64,000 bases of DNA from Paraburkholderia sp. PGU19 (GTDB lineage Bacteria > Pseudomonadota > Gammaproteobacteria > Burkholderiales > Burkholderiaceae): assembly GCF_013426915.1 (NCBI RefSeq), contig NZ_AP023179.1:2542001-2606000 (forward strand), read 5' to 3'. The position numbers were made by a program, and so were the translations under genes. Positions 58,179-64,000 of the stretch are shown here, piece after piece (within the stretch, counting starts at the first letter, position 1; each line of letters begins with the position of its first letter). A model generated the notes under the pieces. That model did no database searches, had not been told where the DNA came from, and was given only the letters and a program-made list of their open reading frames with translations.

Positions 58179-59639
58179 TCAAGAAGCCCGCCGCGCGACG
58201 CCGTCCAGATAACGGCACAGGAACACGGGCAGCGCCGGGTCGCCGCAGTTCGCGACGTTGAAGCGCATCCACGTGGTCGGCGACTGCTGCGGCGAGAACA
58301 GGCTTCCCGGTGTCAGCAAAAAGCCTTCCTCGTGGCCGGCGGCCGCCAGCGCGTCGGCGTCGACGCCCGTGTCGGCCCACACGAACATGCCCGCCGCGGG
58401 CGTCTGGAACATGCGCAGGCCCGTCTTTTCGAGCATCCGCACGGATTTGTCGCGCACGCCGTCGAGCCGCGCGCGCAGCCGTTCCACGTGCCGCCGGTAG
58501 TGCCCTTCCGTCAGGATCTTGTAGAGCACGCGCTCGTTCAGTTCGGGCGTCGTCATGCCGACCAGCATCTTCTGATCGGTGACGGCTTTCGCGACGTCCA
58601 GCGACGACGCGATGAAACCAACCCGCAGATTCGCCGCCAGCGTCTTCGAGAAGCTGCCCAGATAGATCACGCGCTTCAGCTGGTCGAGGCTCGCGAGGCG
58701 CGTCGCGGGAAAGCCCGGCGGGCAGAGATCGCCGTAGATATCGTCTTCGACGACGATGAAATCGTATTCCTCCGCGAGCCGCAGGATGCGGAACGCCTGA
58801 GCCGCCGTCAGCGAGGTGCCCGTCGGGTTCTGCAGCACGGAGTTCAGGACGAGCATTTTCGGCCGCCACGTCTGCACCAGCGTTTCCAGCGCGTCGAGAT
58901 CGGGGCCGTCCGGCGTGTACGGCATGCCGACCAGGCGCGCGCCCTGCGACGCAAAGCGCCCGAACATCTGGAACCACGCCGGATCGCCGACTATCACAGA
59001 ATCGCCCGGCTGCACGTAAAGCCGCGCGATCAGGTCGATGGCCTGCGTGATGCCCGACACAAGCACGATCTGCTCCGGCGACGCGCCGATCTCCAGTTCC
59101 TCGAGCCGCGTCTGCAACTGCTGGCGCAGCGGCAGGAAGCCTTGCGGCGTGCCGAAGCCGAGCATCTGCGCGCCGCTTTGCCGGCCGAGCGTGCGCAGCG
59201 CGCCCGTGATCAGTTCGCCGTCGAGCCAGCGGGCCGGCAAATAGCCGAGGCCGGGGCCGCGCTCGGGACGCGTCGAGGTGTGGAGCATGTTGCGCAACAG
59301 CCAGACGACATCGATCGTGCTCGGCGCGGGCGCCGTGTCGGGCGCGGCGGCGCGGCGCTCGACGGGCAGCGGGCCGGACGCCAGCCGCTCGCGCACATAA
59401 AAGCCCGAGCCGCGCCGCGAATCCAGATAGCCCTGCGCGACCAGCCGCTCGTACGCCTCGACGACTGTGAAGCGCGACACGCCCTTGTCGAGCGCCAATT
59501 TGCGGATCGACGGCATGCGCATGCCGGGGCGGAACACGCGCTCCTCGATGCGGCGGCGCGCCCACTGCACGAGCTGATCGACGAGCGTCAGCGCCGAAGC
59601 GTCGTGAGGAGCGGGAATCAGGTCGAGCGGGACGGACAT
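58179..59639 (-). CDS. MocR family transcriptional regulator (GntR-HTH/aminotransferase fusion)
   Basis: 486-residue PLP-dependent regulator. The winged-helix GntR domain lies at about residues 15-85 (QLVQWARRRIEERVFRPGMR, then RFTVVEAYERLVAQGYLDSR). The fold-type I aminotransferase domain follows (from about 120) with VVEDDIYGDL and the PLP Lys332 in GSFSKTLAANLRVGF. The start MSVPLDLI follows TGGAGTTCGCC. It is divergent from the VOC/EamA/aminotransferase/RidA genes, which are probably its targets; MocR proteins usually act on a neighbouring gene. The effector, usually an amino-acid-like compound, is unknown. Confidence 0.92.
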   Translation of the reverse strand: MSVPLDLIPAPHDASALTLVDQLVQWARRRIEERVFRPGMRMPSIRKLALDKGVSRFTVVEAYERLVAQGYLDSRRGSGFYVRERLASGPLPVERRAAAPDTAPAPSTIDVVWLLRNMLHTSTRPERGPGLGYLPARWLDGELITGALRTLGRQSGAQMLGFGTPQGFLPLRQQLQTRLEELEIGASPEQIVLVSGITQAIDLIARLYVQPGDSVIVGDPAWFQMFGRFASQGARLVGMPYTPDGPDLDALETLVQTWRPKMLVLNSVLQNPTGTSLTAAQAFRILRLAEEYDFIVVEDDIYGDLCPPGFPATRLASLDQLKRVIYLGSFSKTLAANLRVGFIASSLDVAKAVTDQKMLVGMTTPELNERVLYKILTEGHYRRHVERLRARLDGVRDKSVRMLEKTGLRMFQTPAAGMFVWADTGVDADALAAAGHEEGFLLTPGSLFSPQQSPTTWMRFNVANCGDPALPVFLCRYLDGVARRAS

Positions 59640-60041
59640 GGCGAACTCCAGCGGGTGCTGCAAGGGCAACGTCGGGAACGGCGCGCAGCGGGCTCTACCC
59701 GTTGCGAGGACAGAAGTCCATCAGACGCGCGGACAACTGTACCGAATAGTATCGAAGCGATTGTACCGTTACTGTGCCGGTCACTGTCGGTACATTTGAA
59801 TCGAAGCTCAGCCTCTTGCGACTGTTTTCGACCGGTTTTTTACCCGTTTCCGTCCCGTTTTAGCTCCATTTGCGCGCTCCATCCGACGCGGCGCAAAGCC
59901 CGCTGATACCGGCCGTGCCGCACCGCGCATGGTCCGGCCGCAAGCCAAACGGTATTCTTACGGATTCGCCTGGCCGCCGGCACGCGACAGACAGTTGCCT
60001 GCCGCAACGGCCTTCAGCAGAACGACCGTCCACTTGCAGCC
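59640..60041. other. Divergent promoter region between MocR regulator and VOC gene
   Basis: 402 bases with no supported gene. The left half contains the TGTACCG-like box cluster (59738-59794); the right half, nearer the VOC start, is unstructured to the eye. The VOC leader is long (about 250 bases from the boxes). Confidence 0.5.
59738..59794. promoter_or_regulatory. Candidate MocR operator (TGTACCG box cluster)
   Basis: TGTACCG at 59738-59744 and 59762-59768, TGTGCCG at 59773-59779, and the inverted copy CGGTACA at 59788-59794. The first two are 24 bases apart. MocR-type regulators of other bacteria bind pairs of GTACC-like direct or inverted repeats, so this is a plausible operator for the divergent regulator. 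The assignment is by similarity of pattern only. Confidence 0.55.
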
Positions 60042-60722
60042 ATGACCGCACAAACGCTACATATCGATCACCTCGTTGTTTCCGCCCGCACCCTCGACGA
60101 AGGCACGCAATACGTCGCCGACACGCTCGGCTTCGCGCCGTCGGGCGGCGGCGCGCATCCGTCGATGCGCACGCACAACCGGCTGCTCAATCTGTGGGGC
60201 GGCGCGTATCTGGAAGTGATCGCGATCGATCCCAACGCGGCGCAATCCCCAGACGCCCGTGCGCGCCTCTTCGCGCTCGACGATCCCGCCGTGCACGAGC
60301 GCCTCGCGAAGGGTCCGTATCTGTCGCACTGGGTTGCGCGCGTCGATCGGCCGAAAAATCTGGCCCTGTGGCAACAGCAGTATCCCGAGCGCATTTCGAC
60401 CGTCGTGCCGATGACGCGCGGCGATTTCACCTGGAGCCTGACGGTCGCCGACGACGGCGCATTCCCGTCGTGGCAAGGCGTGGGCGACGGTGTCGTGCCG
60501 TCGCTGATCCAGTGGGACACGCCGCGCCATCCGTCGGATTTACTGCCGGAAACCGGTCTCGCGTTGAAGGCGCTGAAGGGCTGGCATCCGCAGGCCGATG
60601 TCGTCGCGCAGCAGTTGCAATGGCTCGGCGCGGCTCATCTGATCGGGCTGGAAAGCACGGACGGCGCGCCCGCGTTAGCAGCCGAAATCGAAACCCCGAG
60701 CGGACTGCGTACGCTCAAATAA
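60042..60722 (+). CDS. VOC family protein (glyoxalase-like domain)
   Basis: 226-residue protein. It starts TAQTLHIDHLVVSARTLDEG with the metal-ligand-type His in the DHLV motif. Further blocks are LGFAPSGGGAHPSMRTHNRL and NLWGGAYLEVIAIDPNA, and the second half contains PSLIQWDTPRHPSDLLPETG. It matches the glyoxalase-like single-polypeptide group rather than glyoxalase I. Activity unknown. First gene in the direction away from the MocR regulator; the EamA gene begins 24 bases after its stop. Confidence 0.85.
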   Translation: MTAQTLHIDHLVVSARTLDEGTQYVADTLGFAPSGGGAHPSMRTHNRLLNLWGGAYLEVIAIDPNAAQSPDARARLFALDDPAVHERLAKGPYLSHWVARVDRPKNLALWQQQYPERISTVVPMTRGDFTWSLTVADDGAFPSWQGVGDGVVPSLIQWDTPRHPSDLLPETGLALKALKGWHPQADVVAQQLQWLGAAHLIGLESTDGAPALAAEIETPSGLRTLK

Positions 60723-60746
60723 ACCAAACATAGAGAGACAGAAGCA

Positions 60747-61652
60747 ATGAAGCGCGAAACCCAGGGCATGCTGCTCGGCCTGATCGGCGTGGTGATTTTC
60801 AGTCTGACGCTGCCGATGACCCGCATCGTCGTCGCCGAATTCAGCCCGCTGCTGAACGGCCTGGGCCGCGCGCTCGCCGCTGCCGTTCCCGCCGCCGTGC
60901 TGCTCGCAGTCCGCCGCGAAAAGCGGCCAACGTTGCCGCAATTGAAAAGCCTCGCCGTCGTGTCGCTGGGCGTGATCGTCGCGTTTCCGGTGTTTTCCGC
61001 GTGGGCGATGAAGACCGTGCCCGCGTCGCACGGTGCCGTCGTCAATGGCTTGCAGCCGCTGTGCGTCGCCATCTACGCGGCGTGGCTGTCGCACGAGCGT
61101 CCGTCGAAGGCATTCTGGGCGAGCGCCATCGTGGGCAGCGCGATCGTCATCGCGTTCGCCTTGCAGGCGGGCGGCGGCGCGCTTCAGGTGGGCGACCTGC
61201 TGATGCTGGTCGCCGTTGGCATCGGCGCGCTCGGCTATGCGGAAGGCGCGCGGCTCGCGCGACAGATCGGCGGCTGGCAGGTGATCTGCTGGGCCCTCGT
61301 GGTGTCGGCGCCGTTCCTGCTCGTTCCCGTTGCGTGGCTCGGCTGGGAACAGCACGTCACGCATCCCGGCCCCGTCGCGCTGAAAACGTGGCTCGCGTTC
61401 GGCTATGTCACGGTGTTCTCGCAGTTCATCGGCTTTTTCGCGTGGTACGCGGGGCTCGCCATGGGCGGGACGGCGCGCGTGGGCCAGGTGCAACTGCTGC
61501 AGATCTTCTTCACGATGGCGTTCTCCGCGCTCTTTTTCGGCGAGACCGTCGCGCCCATCACATGGATTTTCGCGGCGGCCGTAATCGCCACTGTGATGCT
61601 AGGCCGCAAGGCCACCGTGCATACGGCCGTGCGGCCGGTTCGCGCCGCGTGA
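60747..61652 (+). CDS. EamA/DMT family transporter
   Basis: 301-residue inner-membrane protein with 10 hydrophobic helices in two EamA repeats. The first repeat starts GMLLGLIGVVIFSLTLPMTR and the second covers FGYVTVFSQFIGFFAWYAGL and WIFAAAVIATVMLGRKA. EamA proteins such as RhtA, YdeD and YddG export amino acids and metabolites. Being next to an aminotransferase and a MocR regulator, it is a candidate exporter of an amino acid or its derivative, but the substrate is not known. Confidence 0.9.
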   Translation: MKRETQGMLLGLIGVVIFSLTLPMTRIVVAEFSPLLNGLGRALAAAVPAAVLLAVRREKRPTLPQLKSLAVVSLGVIVAFPVFSAWAMKTVPASHGAVVNGLQPLCVAIYAAWLSHERPSKAFWASAIVGSAIVIAFALQAGGGALQVGDLLMLVAVGIGALGYAEGARLARQIGGWQVICWALVVSAPFLLVPVAWLGWEQHVTHPGPVALKTWLAFGYVTVFSQFIGFFAWYAGLAMGGTARVGQVQLLQIFFTMAFSALFFGETVAPITWIFAAAVIATVMLGRKATVHTAVRPVRAA

Positions 61653-61715
61653 CGAGTTCGCGCGATAATCCTTCTTTTGACCGACCACCTGTTCCGCTAC
61701 ACCGACGAGGAGACC

Positions 61716-62912
61716 ATGAATCAAAGCGACCTCAATGCCCCGACCTGGCAATTGTCCGAACGCGCTCGCAAGCTGACCAGCTCGGCGATTCGCGAAATCC
61801 TGAAGGTCACCGAGCGTCCCGAGGTCATTTCGTTCGCGGGCGGCCTGCCCTCGCCGGCCACCTTCCCGGCTGAAGAAATGCGCGCGGCCTCCGACCGCAT
61901 TCTGCGCGATTCGCCCGCCGCCGCGCTCCAGTACAGCGCGACGGAAGGTTATCTGCCGCTGCGCGAATGGGTTGCGCAACGCTATTCAGTGAACGGCGCG
62001 CAGATCCGTCCTTCGCAGGTGCTGATCACGACGGGCTCGCAACAGGCGCTCGATCTGCTCGGCAAGGTGCTGGTGTGCCCGGAAAGCCCGGTGCTCGTCG
62101 AAACGCCGACCTATCTCGGCGCGCTGCAATCGTTCTCGATGTACGAGCCGCACTACGTGCAGGTCCCGACGGACGATAACGGCCTGATCCCCGAAAGCCT
62201 CACGCCCGAGCTGACTAAAGGCGCGCGCCTGCTGTACGCGCAGCCGAACTTCCAGAATCCGACGGGACGCCGCCTGCCCATCGAGCGCCGCCGCGCGCTC
62301 GCCGAATTCGCGAAGTCGGCGCCCTTCCCCGTCATCGAAGACGATCCGTACGGCGCGCTCGACTATCGTGGCGAGCCGCTGCCGACCATGCTGTCGATGT
62401 CGCCCGATCACGTCGTGCATCTCGGTTCGTTCTCGAAGGTGCTGGCGCCGGGCCTGCGCATCGGCTACATCATTGCGCCCGAAGAACTGCACTTCAAGCT
62501 CGTGCAGGCCAAGCAGGCCACGGATCTCCACACGCCCAGCTTCACGCAGCGCATCGTGCATGAAGTCGTGAAAGACGGCTTCCTCGATACGCACGTGCCG
62601 AAAATCCGCGCGCTCTATCGCGACCAGTGCGAAGCGATGCTGGGTTCACTCGAGCGCTACATGCCCGAAGGCGTGACGTGGAACCGGCCGGAAGGCGGCA
62701 TGTTCATCTGGGTGACGCTGCCGAAGCACATCAATTCGATGAAGCTGCTCGAAGAAGCCGTCGCGCAAAACGTCGCGTTCGTGCCGGGCGGTCCGTTCTT
62801 CGCGAACGAAGCGCAGCACAACACGCTGCGCCTGTCGTTCGTGACCGTGCCGCCCGCGAAAATCGACGAAGGCGTCGCGCGTCTCGCGGAACTCATCCGT
62901 GCGCGCGTCTGA
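61716..62912 (+). CDS. PLP-dependent aminotransferase (LysN/2-aminoadipate type)
   Basis: 398-residue fold-type I aminotransferase. The start MNQSDLNAPTWQLSERARKL follows GACGAGGAGACC. Family blocks are EVISFAGGLPSPATFPAEEM, the NPTGRRLPIERR loop, VIEDDPYGALDYRGE and the PLP Lys241 in GSFSKVLAPGLRIGYI. The closest resemblance is to the LysN/2-aminoadipate and kynurenine-aminotransferase-like group. It has no GntR domain, so it is an enzyme and not a second MocR regulator. It lies in the same direction as the VOC and EamA genes, 63 bases downstream. Confidence 0.92.
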   Translation: MNQSDLNAPTWQLSERARKLTSSAIREILKVTERPEVISFAGGLPSPATFPAEEMRAASDRILRDSPAAALQYSATEGYLPLREWVAQRYSVNGAQIRPSQVLITTGSQQALDLLGKVLVCPESPVLVETPTYLGALQSFSMYEPHYVQVPTDDNGLIPESLTPELTKGARLLYAQPNFQNPTGRRLPIERRRALAEFAKSAPFPVIEDDPYGALDYRGEPLPTMLSMSPDHVVHLGSFSKVLAPGLRIGYIIAPEELHFKLVQAKQATDLHTPSFTQRIVHEVVKDGFLDTHVPKIRALYRDQCEAMLGSLERYMPEGVTWNRPEGGMFIWVTLPKHINSMKLLEEAVAQNVAFVPGGPFFANEAQHNTLRLSFVTVPPAKIDEGVARLAELIRARV

Positions 62913-63033
62913 ACACCCGCTGTAAGATGCGCCATCGCGCGCCTCTCACGGCGCGAGCGCGCGGCCAGTAGCGAATCGCCATCGGTCGCGCGCACGCTTT
63001 ACGATTCTTTCCATTCATCGACGAGGACACGTC

Positions 63034-63498
63034 ATGGCTCAATCGAATGTGTATGACAAGCTGAAGGAACTGGGCATCGAGTTGCCCGTCGCGGGCGCGC
63101 CCGCAGCCGCGTATGTGATGAGCGCGCAAAGCGGCAACACGGTGTACCTGTCGGGTCACATTGCGAAGAAGGACGGCAAGGTGTGGGCCGGCAAGCTCGG
63201 CGACAACGTCAGCACGGAAGAAGGCAAGACGGCCGCACGTTCGGTCGCGATCGATCTGCTCGCCACATTGCATGCGCATGTCGGCGACCTGAACCGGGTG
63301 ACGCGCATCGTCAAGGTGATGAGCCTCGTGAACTCGACGCTCGATTTCACCGAGCAGCACATCGTGACGAACGGCGCATCGGAACTGATCGCCGACGTGT
63401 TCGGCGAGCGTGGCAAGCACGCACGTTCGGCATTCGGCGTCGCGCAGATTCCGCTTGGCGCATGCGTCGAGATCGAACTGATCGCCGAGGTGCAATAA
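63034..63498 (+). CDS. RidA/YjgF family protein
   Basis: 154-residue member of the RidA superfamily, whose known members hydrolyse reactive enamine/imine intermediates from PLP enzymes. It starts AQSNVYDKLKELGIELPVAG, has VYLSGHIAKKDGKVWAGKLG, and keeps the RidA-critical arginine (Arg131) in HARSAFGVAQIPLGACVEIE. It is longer than classical RidA (about 128 residues) and looks like one of the less studied Rid subgroups. It follows the aminotransferase by 121 bases and ends at a clear terminator. Confidence 0.9.
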   Translation: MAQSNVYDKLKELGIELPVAGAPAAAYVMSAQSGNTVYLSGHIAKKDGKVWAGKLGDNVSTEEGKTAARSVAIDLLATLHAHVGDLNRVTRIVKVMSLVNSTLDFTEQHIVTNGASELIADVFGERGKHARSAFGVAQIPLGACVEIELIAEVQ

Positions 63499-63568
63499 GC
63501 GGCGCGGAACCACGCGTGAGGCGTTCGTTGTTGCGAGCGCCTTTCGCGAATCAGTACCGACGCTAACG

Positions 63569-63609
63569 CGCCGCCGATGATGTGAAAGCGTCATCGGCGG
63601 CGTTTTTTT
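63569..63609 (+). terminator. Rho-independent terminator after the RidA gene
   Basis: Perfect 12-bp stem CGCCGCCGATGA / TCATCGGCGGCG with a 10-base loop, followed by seven T residues at 63603-63609. Confidence 0.92.
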
Positions 63610-63716
63610 ATCTACGTTCGACCTCGTTCCCGCCTCGACGTTGTGCCGTCACAACACGACACGCGAACACCGCACTGCGCACAAACCCCAGGTCAGACAC
63701 CGAACAGGGACACACG

Positions 63717-64000
63717 ATGCAAGAGCAAACCGTCCGTTTCAAACAAGTCGATGTATTCACGTCCGTGCCGTTCAAAGGCAATCCGCTCGCGGTGATTTTC
63801 GATGCGGACACACTCGACACCGAACAGATGCAGGCCATTGCGCGCTGGACGAATCTGTCGGAGACGACGTTCCTGCTAAAGCCGACCGCCCCGTCGGCCG
63901 ATTACCGGGTGCGCATCTTCACGACGCGAGGCGAGTTGCCGTTCGCCGGCCATCCGACGCTCGGCAGCGCGCACGCCTGGCGCGAAGCGGGCAATCAGCC
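63717..64000 (+). CDS. PhzF family isomerase, partial (runs off the window)
   Basis: First 94 codons of a PhzF/DapF-fold protein: [20 protein letters not shown], the candidate catalytic Glu49 in [10 protein letters not shown], and [20 protein letters not shown] with a second acid in the mirrored half to come. PhzF members isomerise or epimerise small carboxylates and phenazine precursors; most are uncharacterised. A terminator separates it from the RidA gene, so it has its own promoter region, but its position next to the MocR-linked set suggests a related role. The C-terminal part lies outside the window. Confidence 0.9.
   Translation, partial: MQEQTVRFKQVDVFTSVPFKGNPLAVIFDADTLDTEQMQAIARWTNLSETTFLLKPTAPSADYRVRIFTTRGELPFAGHPTLGSAHAWREAGNQ

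Noticed and set aside
1..64000. tRNA, rRNA, CRISPR array, insertion sequence, prophage or integron
   Set aside because: No cloverleaf with a GGTTCGA-type T-loop, no spaced short repeats, no transposase or integrase signature, and no abrupt composition change were found by eye. A tRNAscan or IS search could still find a missed element.

Overview
The window reads as core chromosome of a Burkholderia/Paraburkholderia-type betaproteobacterium. The support is a high GC content with strong G/C third-position bias, the gene sets purD-hemF-nadD-rsfS-rlmH-maf-rng and msbA with LPS glycosyltransferases, an intracellular PHB depolymerase, and many small proteins of a Burkholderiales type (DUF1841, DUF3096, DUF6726, DUF3311). 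The assignment rests on sequence reading only. I see no rRNA, tRNA, insertion sequence, prophage, integron or CRISPR array, and no frameshifted gene.

Layout. 1-10.1 kb: upp, a large nested palindromic intergenic repeat, yebC, purD, then a same-strand run of hemF, nadD (apparently CTG-started), rsfS, rlmH, maf and rng, followed by three small ORFs with good ribosome binding sites. 10.1-15.6 kb: surface polysaccharide genes, with an O-antigen ligase/polymerase-like protein, a GT-B glycosyltransferase and msbA on the minus strand, and a divergent WaaE/KdtX-like glycosyltransferase. 15.7-23 kb: dnaE, trhO, gluQ and rhlE (DNA replication, tRNA modification, RNA helicase). 23.4-29.7 kb: an aldehyde dehydrogenase paired with an acetolactate-synthase-like ThDP enzyme, a PliC/MliC-type lysozyme inhibitor, a small DUF6726 lipoprotein, purT and a META-domain lipoprotein.

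29.8-40.8 kb: an ftsK translocase with a very long linker, a secreted beta-propeller lactonase, DUF3096, a GH15 glycosidase with a low-complexity insertion, phaZ and a TetR regulator. 41.1-49.3 kb: rsxB-nth, DUF1841, two single-haem cytochromes c, a MoxR ATPase/VWA pair, benE and transaldolase. 49.5-58.1 kb: a PhnB-like VOC protein, a FUSC membrane protein, a sodium:solute symporter with its DUF3311 partner, the translationally coupled ubiC / DNA glycosylase / spermidine-synthase-like trio, a small conserved protein, and htpG behind a clear sigma-32 promoter.

58.2-64 kb: a MocR-type regulator divergent from VOC protein, EamA exporter, aminotransferase, RidA and (cut by the window edge) PhzF genes. 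This last block is the best candidate for an undescribed small pathway. It has four TGTACCG-like boxes in the divergent promoter region and combines PLP chemistry, enamine/imine clean-up, isomerisation and export. Its substrate cannot be read from the sequence.

Rho-independent terminators or strong hairpins separate many of the units (after gluQ/rhlE, phaZ/tetR, DUF1841/cytochromes, tal, the symporter operon, htpG and ridA).
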